64,000 nt of DNA from Butyricimonas muris (GCF_046365375.1 NZ_JBKEIT010000003.1:248001-312000); one strand, 5' to 3'; counted from the stretch's first letter, positions 1 through 8,770 are shown. The notes: generated by a model from the letters alone, not told the origin. Program-made: numbers and translations.

Positions 1-410
1 CGGTAATAAGGGACGTGACTTTCTCTCCCTATACTTTTCGGCGTATCGGTTCTTTACGGTTGATTGAAGATAACGCGATAGACTACCGTTTCAAATCAAC
101 CGATCGTGTCGCACTTGAACATGTATTTGCGCGACGGGACGGGTGTGACGATGTACTTGTCGTGCGGCAGGGGATGATAACCGACACATCATTCTCTAAT
201 ATAGTGCTGGAAGATGCCACGGGGTTGTACACGCCCGATACGTTTTTACTCAATGGTACTCGGCGTCAGCGATTACTTGACGAGGGTGTCGTGCGGGAGC
301 GTGCTGTTCCGGTGAGTGAACTTTGTCGTTATGACCGATTATACTTGATTAATGCCATGATCGGACTTGAAGACAACATATCACTTCCGTTGAGTGCGGT
401 GAGATTCTGA
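1..410 (+). CDS. Class IV aminotransferase, PabC-like (5'-truncated by window edge)
   Basis: C-terminal part of a fold-type IV PLP enzyme, most like 4-amino-4-deoxychorismate lyase, which releases p-aminobenzoate for folate. The frame is open to the window edge, so the GTG at 15 is not the real start. The motif FKSTDR matches the context of the PLP-binding lysine (K followed a few residues later by N/D-R). DTSFSNI and LLNGTRR are the usual cofactor-phosphate and substrate-side motifs of the family. It ends 2 nt before the convergent lipoprotein gene at 413. A branched-chain or D-amino-acid aminotransferase is possible, but the short loops favour a PabC-like protein. PabB would be expected upstream, outside the window. 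Confidence 0.8.
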   Translation, partial: VIRDVTFSPYTFRRIGSLRLIEDNAIDYRFKSTDRVALEHVFARRDGCDDVLVVRQGMITDTSFSNIVLEDATGLYTPDTFLLNGTRRQRLLDEGVVRERAVPVSELCRYDRLYLINAMIGLEDNISLPLSAVRF

Positions 411-412
411 TA

Positions 413-1114
413 TTATTCTGCCGTTGTCCGGTAATACACCCGTTTGCTGGTTTTGAATATCAATTCCATTTTATCGTAATTGACGAAAGCCTCGCTACGG
501 AAATTCGTGAGCGGGTTGCTGGCAAACTGGATGTAATCTTCTTTTAACAAATACCATGTCCCGTTGGCTTCTCTCGTGGTATTGGCTGTGATATCGAGAA
601 TGCTGAATCTATAAGTATAGTCGGGATAAAGCGTGAACGTGAATCTCTCGGACGGTTTGATATTATTGGGAATATAGGTGATATAACTTCCGGTTAAAAG
701 ACGTGATGCCTGACATTTTGTTTCCGGGTTAAGACTGATGGCACGCGTGATAACGAGCTGCTGTCCGGGAATTTGTTCTACCTCGTCGTTGGGGGTAATA
801 TAACCATAAAATTGAGCGTATACCGGAGTCCCCTCGGGTAGATGTAATGCCTTGTATTCTTTCTCAACCTTGTAGGCCACCTCACCGAAGGTAATCGAAA
901 GCGATTTCCCCGTGGCACAATCTTTTAGTGTTGCTTCTTTGCCTGTAAGCACGTATTCTCCGGCAAAATAGTAATCGGCAGCGGAGGTCGGCATGGCACT
1001 TAACACGGTATCCACGGATGTTGCAGGTTGCCGTGCTTCTTTTGTTTTTGCTTTATTTTTGCATCCGCAAAGGACGATGATGATAGATACGAATAATAAC
1101 GCGTGTGTTTTCAT
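413..1114 (-). CDS. NlpE-like lipoprotein
   Basis: Predicted lipoprotein of 233 aa: a hydrophobic signal followed by the lipobox LCGC, with the lipidated cysteine at residue 18. The region around residues 45-120 (YVLTGKEATLKDCATGK, then PEGTPVYAQFYGY) resembles the small OB-like domain of NlpE, the envelope copper/surface-sensing lipoprotein. The C-terminal half (LLTGSYITY..., FTLYPDYTYRF) looks like a second small beta domain. The typical NlpE CxxC motif is not visible. It is monocistronic between a convergent gene and the MutS-like gene, which is transcribed towards it. The lipoprotein assignment is strong; the NlpE relationship is a motif-level impression. Confidence 0.7.
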   Translation of the reverse strand: MKTHALLFVSIIIVLCGCKNKAKTKEARQPATSVDTVLSAMPTSAADYYFAGEYVLTGKEATLKDCATGKSLSITFGEVAYKVEKEYKALHLPEGTPVYAQFYGYITPNDEVEQIPGQQLVITRAISLNPETKCQASRLLTGSYITYIPNNIKPSERFTFTLYPDYTYRFSILDITANTTREANGTWYLLKEDYIQFASNPLTNFRSEAFVNYDKMELIFKTSKRVYYRTTAE

Positions 1115-1187
1115 TGCTTTTTTGTTTTAGAAGTAAAACGGGGAAAAAGCTTGAAAGGTTCACGTATTTAGAATTTAGATAGGGTAT

Positions 1188-2972
1188 TTAGACCAATTTC
1201 ATTTTTTCCAATAATATTGAAGCATTCATATTTTGACTGATACCGGGTTTCAACTTGTAGTCGTACACGATGTCATCATCGGTATGAGTGATCTCGAAAC
1301 AACGATTGAAATAGTGCTCCGGTTGAGTATCCGCGAGCGCACCGAGTTCCAGATCATGCGTGGCAACGAGTCCGGCAATGGGAAGTGTCAGTAGTTTTTG
1401 CAGGAAACGACGGGAACCGTTGAGTTTGTCGCGGGAGTTCGTTCCTTTCAGTATCTCGTCGAGAATGATAAATGTTTTTTCTTCCCGCTCTGCCATGGTA
1501 ACCAGCTTTTGCAGGCGAAGCAGTTCGGCATGAAAATAAGAGGTGCCCTTGGCAAGATCATCAACCGTGCGCATGCTGGTAAATATCGCCATCGGTTGAA
1601 ACTCGAACGAGGAGGCACGTACCACCGCACCACAGCAAGCCAGCACTAGATTAACCCCGACAGCACGCAGGAATGTACTTTTACCTGCCATATTAGCCCC
1701 CGTGATGATATAGAACTCGTGAAGACGGTCAATCCCGAAATCATTTGTCACGCAACCTTCGGCGGATAGCAGGGGATGCCCGATAGCCGCACCTCGCAGG
1801 ATCACGTCCGTGTTCAGCGCGGGAGTGACAAAATCCGGGTGGTTGTACTTGTAATTGGCGAGGCTGACAAGAGCGTCAAGTTCTCCCGTGGCGTTTACCC
1901 ATGCCGGGATGGCTTCGGCGTATTCCCGTTTCCATGCCACGAGCCGTTTAAGTAAATGCAATTCCCTTAATAGTAGCCCGTTCAGTAATATGGCGACCAA
2001 CACGTTAGTACGCTGGTCAAAACCTTCTTGAATCTTGCGCAGGGAACGGAGTGCCGTGTCCGCATTCGAGGAGGTGGAGAACAATTGCTCTCGAACGGAT
2101 AGCAGTTGGCTGCTATGGCACGGGAAGTCGGCAAAATGATGGATTAACTCGTGCAAGTTGCTGAACGAACGTGTAAACTCATCCAACCGCAGGTGCGCCC
2201 GAAGCGTGCGACTCGCCGGGACATAGCAAAGAATGAGCGAGAGGCAGGAAAGCGTGAACGGGAGATTCCAAGCTATCACGGAAAAGATATTCAATATCCA
2301 TGCGGAAATGGTGATTACCGGGAGAATATACAGAAACGGCGTGATCCAACGGGGCAATGATTCCCGCTCTTGTTGCCATTTTTCGATTTGTTGTATGGCG
2401 AGAGGGGATACCCGTTGACTGTTTCCCGTGGCACGAAAAGCGTGACACCAGTCCGGGTTGCCGCTTAACTCGCTTGCCGCTTGTTGCCGTGCGGTGATTT
2501 CTTTTTCTGACTTCAAGGGATTGAGCAACCACTGGCGCATCTTTTCCCTTCCGTGAGGAGTCACCGTCCGATTGACCGCTTGAAAAAGCGAGCTGTCACC
2601 GAAAAGATCGAGATCATGCGCGTAAGGATGCGTCTGATCTTTATATTCGTTTCCCGCGGGGAGGTGTTGCAGGTTTCCCGCCAGATATTCCAACTCCACT
2701 TCCGAACATTTTTTCAATTCACTCAGGAATGCGATCTTCTTCAATAATTTGGTTTCAAAAATGTTTATAACTATAAACAAGGCAATCGCTACAAAGAAAG
2801 CGTAAAGGTAAACGACAGCACTCGTGTTCGCGAACGTGTATATAAAAAAGACGGCCGAGAGGAATAGGATGATTTTTACTAGCGTGATCCTGTTCCGTTT
2901 CTGTTTGTGATTCTTCAACAGTGCGGTTACTTCTTCCAATTTGCCGTGATAGTATTGTTCAGGTTGTTGCAT
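1188..2972 (-). CDS. Membrane-anchored MutS-family ATPase
   Basis: MutS-like protein that keeps the core/lever region and the ATPase domain but lacks the N-terminal mismatch-binding domain of MutS1. Two hydrophobic pairs are visible: near residues 25-80 (after the KQKRNR basic patch) and around residues 205-250. They would tether it to the inner membrane. The C-terminal ABC ATPase has the Walker A GANMAGKST, a signature-like KGTSYFHAEL, Walker B FIILDEILKGTNS and the switch ATHDLELG. I use ATG 2972 (protein begins MQQPEQYY) because relatives begin at that motif; an in-frame ATG at 3011 adds 13 residues. The role is unknown; relatives are common in Bacteroidota. A 30-bp inverted-repeat element lies directly upstream. 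Confidence 0.85.
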   Translation of the reverse strand: MQQPEQYYHGKLEEVTALLKNHKQKRNRITLVKIILFLSAVFFIYTFANTSAVVYLYAFFVAIALFIVINIFETKLLKKIAFLSELKKCSEVELEYLAGNLQHLPAGNEYKDQTHPYAHDLDLFGDSSLFQAVNRTVTPHGREKMRQWLLNPLKSEKEITARQQAASELSGNPDWCHAFRATGNSQRVSPLAIQQIEKWQQERESLPRWITPFLYILPVITISAWILNIFSVIAWNLPFTLSCLSLILCYVPASRTLRAHLRLDEFTRSFSNLHELIHHFADFPCHSSQLLSVREQLFSTSSNADTALRSLRKIQEGFDQRTNVLVAILLNGLLLRELHLLKRLVAWKREYAEAIPAWVNATGELDALVSLANYKYNHPDFVTPALNTDVILRGAAIGHPLLSAEGCVTNDFGIDRLHEFYIITGANMAGKSTFLRAVGVNLVLACCGAVVRASSFEFQPMAIFTSMRTVDDLAKGTSYFHAELLRLQKLVTMAEREEKTFIILDEILKGTNSRDKLNGSRRFLQKLLTLPIAGLVATHDLELGALADTQPEHYFNRCFEITHTDDDIVYDYKLKPGISQNMNASILLEKMKLV

Positions 2973-3040
2973 GACTCGTGTGCTGTTTTTCGCGAATATA
3001 CGGCTAAACATGGAATTTTCATTGTTTTTTATGGTGAATC

Positions 3041-3228
3041 TATAGAGAACCCACTGTAAACCTACCCAAGTAATACCGTAATCCTACCTCATCTTCAGTT
3101 ATGCTCCGTTTATCCTCTGAACTTCCTGTTATCTCCAATATAGAAATGCTGGAGTTAAAGCAGAGTAGCATCGGCACTATGTACTTATTACCCTAGGTCT
3201 TGGGTAGGTTTACAGTGGGTTCTCTATA
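3041..3228. repeat. 188-bp element with perfect 30-bp terminal inverted repeats
   Basis: Bases 3041-3070 and 3199-3228 are exact reverse complements over 30 bp, enclosing 128 bp with no ORF. The flanks show no clear target-site duplication beyond TA. It sits just upstream of the MutS-like gene. This could be a MITE-like element, a large RNA hairpin, or an invertible segment; I see no good TAnnTTTG promoter inside in either orientation. Confidence 0.8.
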
Positions 3229-3399
3229 GGAGTTTGTAGAGTAAAGAAGTGTATTTGGAGTATGTTAAATTTCAATTTTTCACAAGAATAGCGGTTAAGT
3301 ATCTTTTGTATTTGATTACTCCATGTTTATGTCTGAATTCTAGTTTCTGGTTGACAAATTGGTTGACAAAACGGTCAAAAACACCTAAAAATAACCAAA
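3229..3399. other. Gene-poor spacer with tandem GGTTGACAAA
   Basis: No credible gene. It contains two closely spaced copies of GGTTGACAAA (about 3351-3371) followed by a related GGTCAAAA, next to tRNA-Phe. A short open frame on + begins around 3249 but has no recognisable content. The repeats next to a tRNA gene could be a relic of an integration site; this is a weak inference. Confidence 0.35.
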
Positions 3400-3432
3400 A
3401 AGAAAAAGAGAGTCACTTTTGTAACTCTCTCT
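3400..3432 (-). terminator. Terminator of tRNA-Phe
   Basis: Stem 3407-3413/3424-3430 (AGAGAGT pairing with ACTCTCT), followed on the - strand by TTTTTCTTTTT. It is placed 8 nt downstream of the mature tRNA 3' end, as expected for an intrinsic terminator. Confidence 0.7.
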
Positions 3433-3439
3433 GATTCAG

Positions 3440-3512
3440 TGGTGCCACCAGGAATCGAACCGGGGACACAAGGATTTTCAGTCCTTTGCTCTACCAACTG
3501 AGCTATGGCACC
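3440..3512 (-). tRNA. tRNA-Phe (GAA)
   Basis: A 73-nt cloverleaf on the - strand. The acceptor arms GGTGCCA/TGGCACC pair fully, with discriminator A. The D-loop reads AGCTCAGTTGGTAGAGC, the anticodon loop CTGAAAA gives anticodon GAA, and the T-loop is GGTTCGATTCC. The 3' CCA is not encoded. A Bacteroides-type promoter lies upstream and a hairpin with a T-run downstream, so it is its own transcription unit. Confidence 0.97.
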
Positions 3513-3530
3513 ATTTTGGAATTGCGAGTG

Positions 3531-3560
3531 CAAATATAGAGGTTTTATTTGAACTTGCAA
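3531..3560 (-). promoter_or_regulatory. Promoter of tRNA-Phe
   Basis: On the - strand the -7 box TATATTTG (3531-3538, exact TAnnTTTG) lies 19 bp after a TTG-containing -33 element (3558-3560). The predicted start is a few bases before the tRNA. Confidence 0.65.
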
Positions 3561-3588
3561 GGCGTGGGATGCAAAAAGTGGAAAAATA

Positions 3589-4743
3589 TTATTTCTGTAC
3601 TTGTCGCAAACGGATGCAGAGGTATATCATCCACACGAAAATGACCATGGAGGCGTAAGGTACTGCCGGAATGAAAAGGAACCAGAGCAGGAAGCCGATG
3701 ATTAGGACGTAGAGATATACGAAGATGTATTTGTTGATAATCCACGGTAATTTCTCTTTGCCGATAAAAAAGGCGGCGATGAGGTTGAGTGGATTAGCCC
3801 AAAGAGCGTTGAAGTTGGGGTACATCGTGGGATGTTTGGTGAAAAAGCAAAGGAAGACGATAAGGCAACCGATGATACCCGTGATGATAAAAAACGGGAT
3901 GGCAATGGCTTTCAACAAGCGTCTGCTTCTGTATTTTTGCAGGAGCAGGATAAGTGCTAACGTGCAAACGGCAAAGACAAAAAACGGGGAAATGTACCAC
4001 GGGTTATTGGGAGTCTGGTCTGGGGCTTGGTAAATCACTTTAATCGGTTCAACCAGAGGCTTGCCGTTGAAATAGGCAGAGTCCAGTCGATACATGAGGT
4101 AATCGGGCAGGAACATCTGTTCCCGGGTGGTCACGATAGAGGTTGCAGGGGAACCTAGAATGGTATGGATACCCCATTGCGTCCACTGGGAGCGGCAGAG
4201 ATATTCGTCCAACATGTTCCAGAAACTCTTGGTGGAAGGTTCTGCTATCCACGTGATACTGTTGTCGGTGCTTTTCTCGACAATATCCCTCGCTCTGGTT
4301 GTACAGTTGTCGTAAAGGAAGTTATAGAGATAAGTCCGGTTTTGTGGCTGATAATTTTCCACGAGTAGATCCATGAGTCGTTGTTTCTGAATGGAGTCCA
4401 GATTCAAGATTTGCGAGTACACGCTACGTTCCTCGTAAACATAAGAGGCCATGAAGCGGTCGAAATCCGAACAGGACAATTGATAGGGAAGTAATCCTCG
4501 GGCGAACTTGAAATAGAAACCTTGCGTGTTGAAATCAAACGTGCCATAGTTGAATACGATATCCAAATTATTTGCCTTGTCAGTGACTCGGATGCCCGTG
4601 TGCCCGAAAAGAGAGTAGAGTTCATTTCCCGGTGCGCACGTGAGGATGCTGATCGTGGCATCTTTCGTTAGTTTGATTGCCGATGTGTTTCGGGCAAACA
4701 TACATAGAAAAAGGATGAATAATATGAATATTTTTGTTTTCAT
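3589..4743 (-). CDS. Lnb/DUF4105-family membrane protein (putative lipoprotein N-acyltransferase)
   Basis: 384 aa: a signal/anchor segment (residues 1-22), a periplasmic DUF4105/Lnb-type domain to about residue 230, then about four membrane spans. The periplasmic domain carries the conserved pieces SLFGHTGIRV (His) and NFLYDNCTTR (Cys). These are plausible catalytic residues of an NlpC/P60-like thiol fold. The DUF4105 family has been linked in Bacteroides to N-terminal acylation of lipoproteins (Lnb), replacing Lnt; assigning that here is by family. Its start overlaps the truA stop by 4 nt (ATGA), so the two are translationally coupled. Confidence 0.75.
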   Translation of the reverse strand: MKTKIFILFILFLCMFARNTSAIKLTKDATISILTCAPGNELYSLFGHTGIRVTDKANNLDIVFNYGTFDFNTQGFYFKFARGLLPYQLSCSDFDRFMASYVYEERSVYSQILNLDSIQKQRLMDLLVENYQPQNRTYLYNFLYDNCTTRARDIVEKSTDNSITWIAEPSTKSFWNMLDEYLCRSQWTQWGIHTILGSPATSIVTTREQMFLPDYLMYRLDSAYFNGKPLVEPIKVIYQAPDQTPNNPWYISPFFVFAVCTLALILLLQKYRSRRLLKAIAIPFFIITGIIGCLIVFLCFFTKHPTMYPNFNALWANPLNLIAAFFIGKEKLPWIINKYIFVYLYVLIIGFLLWFLFIPAVPYASMVIFVWMIYLCIRLRQVQK

Positions 4744-5504
4744 GCTTCGGGTGTTAGTTGTGTTTTACATGGCGGATACTCGATATCGCAGAGGAACAGT
4801 GCGTTCCCGGGGACTGAAGTGCCCGCGTTGCAGCGGTTTTTGCTTTCGATGATTTGTTGGAATTGTTTCAAGTCGATCCGTTTCTGACCGATGTCTAGCA
4901 GGGTTCCCACGATAGCCCGTACCATGTTTCGCAGGAAACGGTCTGCTTTTATCGTGAAGACAAGTTGTTCGTCGGTTTCTTCCCATCCGGCTTGCATAAT
5001 TCGGCAAATATTGGTTTTCACGTCCGTGTGGAGTTTCGAGAAACTGGTGAAGTCCTCGTAACGTGTAAGTAACTCGCATGCTTGATTCATTAACCGGATA
5101 TCGGGTAGCGGGTGTGGAGTGTAGGCAAACGGGTAGGTGAACGGGTTCTTTGTTTTATTGATGTAATATTTGTATGTCCGCGAGAGCGCCGAGAACCGGG
5201 CATGAGCGTCCGGAAGAACGGGATAGATCTCTTTTATGGAGATGTGTTTCCCTAGGAAACGGTTAAGCTTGTCGGTCAGGGATTTCGTGTCCGCTACGGG
5301 GGTGTCGCTGTCGAAATGGGCGACAAAAAAGGATGCATGCACACCCGTGTCGGTACGTCCGGCGCCGGTTACGTTGATGTCTTGCTTTAGCAACAGGGAC
5401 AAGGCTTTGTTTATCTCTTCCTGCACGGAAGGAGCGTTAGGCTGGATTTGCCAACCGTTATAACCACTTCCGTTGTAAGCTAGTTCTATAAAATACCTGT
5501 GCAT
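4740..5504 (-). CDS. truA: tRNA pseudouridine(38-40) synthase TruA
   Basis: 254 aa, normal family length. Converts U38, U39 and U40 in the tRNA anticodon arm to pseudouridine. The catalytic aspartate is in GAGRTDTGVHA (residues ~47-57). The second-half motif FLRNMVRAIVGTLLDIG is typical of the C-terminal lobe. It is the first gene of a two-gene unit with the overlapping Lnb-like gene, behind a recognisable promoter at 5524-5554. Confidence 0.96.
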   Translation of the reverse strand: MHRYFIELAYNGSGYNGWQIQPNAPSVQEEINKALSLLLKQDINVTGAGRTDTGVHASFFVAHFDSDTPVADTKSLTDKLNRFLGKHISIKEIYPVLPDAHARFSALSRTYKYYINKTKNPFTYPFAYTPHPLPDIRLMNQACELLTRYEDFTSFSKLHTDVKTNICRIMQAGWEETDEQLVFTIKADRFLRNMVRAIVGTLLDIGQKRIDLKQFQQIIESKNRCNAGTSVPGNALFLCDIEYPPCKTQLTPEA

Positions 5505-5523
5505 ATTTTTCCTTTTGAAAGTC

Positions 5524-5554
5524 CAAAATTAACACAATTCGGGGAGACTTGCAA
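5524..5554 (-). promoter_or_regulatory. Promoter of truA
   Basis: On the - strand the -7 box TAATTTTG (5524-5531) is preceded by a TTG -33 element (5552-5554) with 20-bp spacing, about 20 nt upstream of the ATG at 5504. Confidence 0.6.
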
Positions 5555-5613
5555 CCGTCGGTGTAAAGTCTTAAAATTTTAAGATGTTTATCCCGACATT
5601 ATGGATTTTACGT

Positions 5614-5621
5614 TATATTTG
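5614..5621 (+). promoter_or_regulatory. -7 box upstream of YggS gene
   Basis: TATATTTG matches TAnnTTTG exactly, 42 nt before the ATG at 5664. No clear -33 element. Confidence 0.5.
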
Positions 5622-5663
5622 TAAGTCCATAGTTTCACGGACATCGATAAACGTTGAAATGAG

Positions 5664-6350
5664 ATGAATAGTATAGCTGAAAATTTGAAACGTATAGCCG
5701 ATAGTTTGCCGGAAGGGGTAAAGCTGGTGGCTGTGTCAAAAACGAAGCCGGTAGAGGCGATAGAAGAGGCGTATAATGCCGGACAACGGGTGTTCGGGGA
5801 GAACCGGGCACAGGAGTTGGCGGAGAAGTACGAGGTGCTCCCGAAAGATATAGAATGGCATCTGATAGGACATTTACAAACCAACAAGGTGAAATACGTG
5901 GCTGGATTCGTGGCAATGATTCACGGCGTGGAAAGCTTGAAGTTGCTGGAGACGATAGACAAGGAAGCAAAAAAACACAACCGGGTGATCCCTTGTTTGT
6001 TACAATTCCATGTGGCAAAGGAGGAAACGAAGTTCGGGTTGAACATGGAAGAAGCCCGGGAGTTATTGGAAAGCGAGAGTTACGCGAACATGAAGAACGT
6101 GCGGATTGAGGGTGTGATGGGAATGGCGACTTTCACGGACGATCTGGTGCAGGTTCGGGAGGAATTTCGGCATTTAAAAAGGATATTCAATGAGTTGAAG
6201 CAACAGTATTTTGCGGATAAATCGGAATTTAAAGAGTTATCTATGGGTATGTCCGGGGATTACAAGATTGCTGTTGAAGAAGGAAGCACGATGGTGAGGG
6301 TAGGAAGTTCGATATTCGGGGCAAGGCAATACAAAGCAATTGAAAATTGA
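5664..6350 (+). CDS. YggS/PROSC-family PLP homeostasis protein
   Basis: 228-aa single-domain fold-type III PLP-binding protein of the YggS/PLPBP family, which buffers pyridoxal phosphate rather than catalysing a known reaction. The PLP lysine lies in VAVSKTKP; other family motifs are FGENRAQEL, WHLIGHLQTNK, GVMGMATF, LSMGMSGDY and VRVGSSIFGAR. The last three residues and the stop codon (IEN*) fall inside a copy of the intergenic GAAAATTG repeat. It is followed after 125 nt of repeats by the dihydroorotate dehydrogenase-like gene. Confidence 0.94.
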   Translation: MNSIAENLKRIADSLPEGVKLVAVSKTKPVEAIEEAYNAGQRVFGENRAQELAEKYEVLPKDIEWHLIGHLQTNKVKYVAGFVAMIHGVESLKLLETIDKEAKKHNRVIPCLLQFHVAKEETKFGLNMEEARELLESESYANMKNVRIEGVMGMATFTDDLVQVREEFRHLKRIFNELKQQYFADKSEFKELSMGMSGDYKIAVEEGSTMVRVGSSIFGARQYKAIEN

Positions 6351-6475
6351 AAATGCAGAATTGAAAATGAAATGAGAGAATAACAACTTGCAACTTACCG
6401 AAGGCAAATGTAACTTGCAACTTGTAACTCGCCGAAGGCGAACAAAAATCATAAATCATAAATCTAAAATTAATT
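6339..6475. repeat. Composite intergenic repeat block
   Basis: Three repeat types in series: a GAAAATTG run (6339-6370) that includes the stop of the YggS gene; a 56-bp unit (6385-6440) with two CCGAAGGC hairpin-like cores; and ATAAATC/CTAAAAT copies up to the next start. The 56-bp unit is 47/56 identical, in reverse orientation, to 33626-33681 inside metH. Confidence 0.75.
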
Positions 6476-7471
6476 ATGGCAGAATTGAAGACGAAGTACA
6501 TGGGACTGGAATTACGGAGTCCGATTATTGCGGCGAGTTGCGGGTTGACTTCCGATGTTGAGAAGATGGTGGAAATGGAAGAAGCGGGCGTTGGGGCAGT
6601 CGTGTTGAAATCTATTTTCGAGGAACAGATAAACCAAGAAACGAGCGGTGTGTTTAATGCCGGGTACGGGATGAGTGATGGTTACCCGGAAGCGGAGGAT
6701 TACATCAAGGCTTATATCCGTTCCAACACGATACAGAAATATGTAGAATTGGTGCGCAACGCCAAAAGTCGTTTATCGATTCCCGTTATTGCCAGCGTGA
6801 ATTGTTTCAGTGGTGGTGAATGGGTTAGTTTTGCCCGTCAATTGCAGGATGCCGGGGCTGATGCTTTGGAATTGAATGTTTTTATTTTGCCTGTGAACGA
6901 GTTTACAGAGAGTGCGGAGGTGGAGAATGTATACTTTGAGATCATGAAATCGATCAAAGAACAGGTAAAGATACCCGTTGCCATCAAGATAAGTCATTAT
7001 TTCACGAATTTATCGGCTTTCGTGGATAAGATGAAAGCTTACGGGGCGAATGCCACGACAATATTCAACCGTTTTTACGAACCGGATATTAATATCAATA
7101 GCTTGACAATGGGAGCGGCTTCCGTGTTCAGTACGGCGACGGAGTTGAGAACGACGTTGCGGTGGACGGGTATTCTGGCGGGTAAGGACAAGAATCTGGA
7201 GATTTCAGCTTCGACGGGAGTGCATAGCGGTGAGGCGGTCGTGAAACTGCTATTGGCGGGAGCTACCACCGTCCAATTGTGCTCCGTGCTTTACGAGAAG
7301 GGGATAAGCGTGATCGGTGAGATGAATACTTTTATCAAGACGTGGATGGAGTCCAAAGCTTTCGAGAGTATTGATGACTTCCGGGGCATGCTGTCTTACT
7401 CTTCCATCGATAATCCCGATTTATACGAGCGAGCACAGTTTATGAAATACTTTAGTAATAAATCCAATTAA
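6476..7471 (+). CDS. Dihydroorotate dehydrogenase-like flavoprotein
   Basis: 331-aa TIM-barrel protein resembling class 1 dihydroorotate dehydrogenase. MGLELRSPIIAASCGLT is the usual N-terminal strand and loop. PVIASVNC, VAIKISHYF and the phosphate-binding end ASTGVHSGEAVVKLLLAGA follow. The pyrD signature is divergent, and such proteins are often annotated DHOD-like without proven role in pyrimidine synthesis. It is followed after only 4 nt by the transglutaminase-like lipoprotein, so the two are probably cotranscribed. Confidence 0.85.
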   Translation: MAELKTKYMGLELRSPIIAASCGLTSDVEKMVEMEEAGVGAVVLKSIFEEQINQETSGVFNAGYGMSDGYPEAEDYIKAYIRSNTIQKYVELVRNAKSRLSIPVIASVNCFSGGEWVSFARQLQDAGADALELNVFILPVNEFTESAEVENVYFEIMKSIKEQVKIPVAIKISHYFTNLSAFVDKMKAYGANATTIFNRFYEPDININSLTMGAASVFSTATELRTTLRWTGILAGKDKNLEISASTGVHSGEAVVKLLLAGATTVQLCSVLYEKGISVIGEMNTFIKTWMESKAFESIDDFRGMLSYSSIDNPDLYERAQFMKYFSNKSN

Positions 7472-7475
7472 ATTC

Positions 7476-8657
7476 ATGAAAAACCTATTTATCTTGTTGT
7501 TGTGTTGCGTGTGCGTGGCATGCGCGAAATATCCGGGAGTACCGGAAAAATACCATGCGTTACTGGACAAAGCTTTGGAAAAAGCGGGTGCTAATCAAAC
7601 CGAGCTCGTGAAAGCTCTGAAGACTGCCGCACCCGAGATGAAAGAAGGGGTTGCTTTCCTTATTGCTTATATGCCGGAGCGTGATTTGACTTCCATGACA
7701 GGCGACGATTTGTTGTCGAACGTTCAATTGGCTTACGAGGCTCGAAATCGTTTTGCTTGGGCGAAGAGCGTGCCGGATTCAATTTTCTTGAATGACGTGT
7801 TGCCGTACGCTTCCTTGAACGAAACTCGCGAGAATTGGCGTGCCGATTTTTACAGGCGATTCGCCCCGTACGTGGAGAATTGTAAAACGTTGGACGAGGC
7901 GATTGCTGCCGTGAACAGGAATATCCGGGATGAGGTAAAGGTGGATTACAACACCGGCCGTGAAAAACCGGACCAGAGTCCGTTCGAGTCCATGCGCCAG
8001 AATATGGCTTCTTGTAGCGGGTTGTCTATTTTGTTGACGGATGCTTTCCGTTCTGTCGGGATTCCGTCGCGCATTGCCGGTACTGCCAACTGGCATGACA
8101 ATCGCGGAAACCATAACTGGTGTGAGGTGTGGTTGGACGGGAAATGGTACTTCACGGAGTATTATCCCAACAAGTTGGATCGTTCATGGTTCCTTGCCGA
8201 TGCCGGGAAAGCGGACCCGAATGACCGTATGCACGCTATCTGGGCTTCCTCTTTCAAACCGACCGGGGAGAGTTTCCCGCTCGTGTGGGATTTCAACATC
8301 AAGTATGTACCCGCGTTAAACGTGACTCAACGCTACCTTGATATTTACAAGCAAGTGTATAACGAGCAACTGGAAGGCGGAAATTACGTGAAGGTGAAAG
8401 TGATGATGTACAAAGACAAGCGTAATGCGCGCAAGTCGGACGACCGGGTTGCAGCCAACGTGGACATTTTCTGCGGTAAAGACCAGATCGGTGGCGGACG
8501 TACAGCCGGCCCCAGACAGGATATGAATGACGTGTTGGAGTTTGTCGTGGAAAAGAATAAAGAATACACCTTGTATTATTTCGATAAAGACGGGAAGTGG
8601 GTCGGAGAGAACGTGAAAGTGAAAGAAAAACCGGTAGAGGTGAAACTGCATCTGTAA
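7476..8657 (+). CDS. Transglutaminase-like lipoprotein
   Basis: 393 aa with a lipoprotein signal (VACAKYPG; lipidated Cys near residue 17). A transglutaminase/protease-like core occupies about residues 150-260. The catalytic Cys is in NMASCSGLSILL, the His in RGNHNWCEVW, and the acidic residue probably in the following YYPNKLDRSW region. The C-terminal ~100 residues form a beta-rich domain of the type seen after transglutaminase cores. Probably a periplasmic or surface thiol hydrolase; the substrate is unknown. A clear terminator follows at 8681. Confidence 0.85.
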   Translation: MKNLFILLLCCVCVACAKYPGVPEKYHALLDKALEKAGANQTELVKALKTAAPEMKEGVAFLIAYMPERDLTSMTGDDLLSNVQLAYEARNRFAWAKSVPDSIFLNDVLPYASLNETRENWRADFYRRFAPYVENCKTLDEAIAAVNRNIRDEVKVDYNTGREKPDQSPFESMRQNMASCSGLSILLTDAFRSVGIPSRIAGTANWHDNRGNHNWCEVWLDGKWYFTEYYPNKLDRSWFLADAGKADPNDRMHAIWASSFKPTGESFPLVWDFNIKYVPALNVTQRYLDIYKQVYNEQLEGGNYVKVKVMMYKDKRNARKSDDRVAANVDIFCGKDQIGGGRTAGPRQDMNDVLEFVVEKNKEYTLYYFDKDGKWVGENVKVKEKPVEVKLHL

Positions 8658-8680
8658 AGAATGAAATATTCTAAATAGAA

Positions 8681-8712
8681 AATCCCGGAAGCGTAAACTT
8701 CCGGGATTTTTC
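8681..8712 (+). terminator. Intrinsic terminator
   Basis: Perfect 11-bp stem (AATCCCGGAAG/CTTCCGGGATT) with a 6-nt loop and a following TTTTTC run. It ends the three-gene YggS-to-transglutaminase unit. Confidence 0.9.
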
Positions 8713-8738
8713 TTGAATTATTATTTGTGTTACAATAA

Positions 8739-8770
8739 TTGCCTTTTTTAATAAAATATCCCTATATTTG
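8739..8770 (+). promoter_or_regulatory. Promoter of the ABC-2/M1-like gene
   Basis: -33 TTG (8739-8741), 21-bp spacer, -7 TATATTTG (8763-8770). A start near 8777 supports translation from ATG 8822 rather than from the GTG at 8792. Confidence 0.65.

Noticed and set aside
3041..3228. Invertible promoter flanked by inverted repeats
   Set aside because: The geometry would fit, but I find no TAnnTTTG/TTTG promoter in the centre in either orientation and no adjacent invertase gene. Kept only as an inverted-repeat element.
3351..3380. Phage attachment site next to tRNA-Phe
   Set aside because: Only short tandem GGTTGACAAA repeats are present, with no integrase or duplicated tRNA end in the window.
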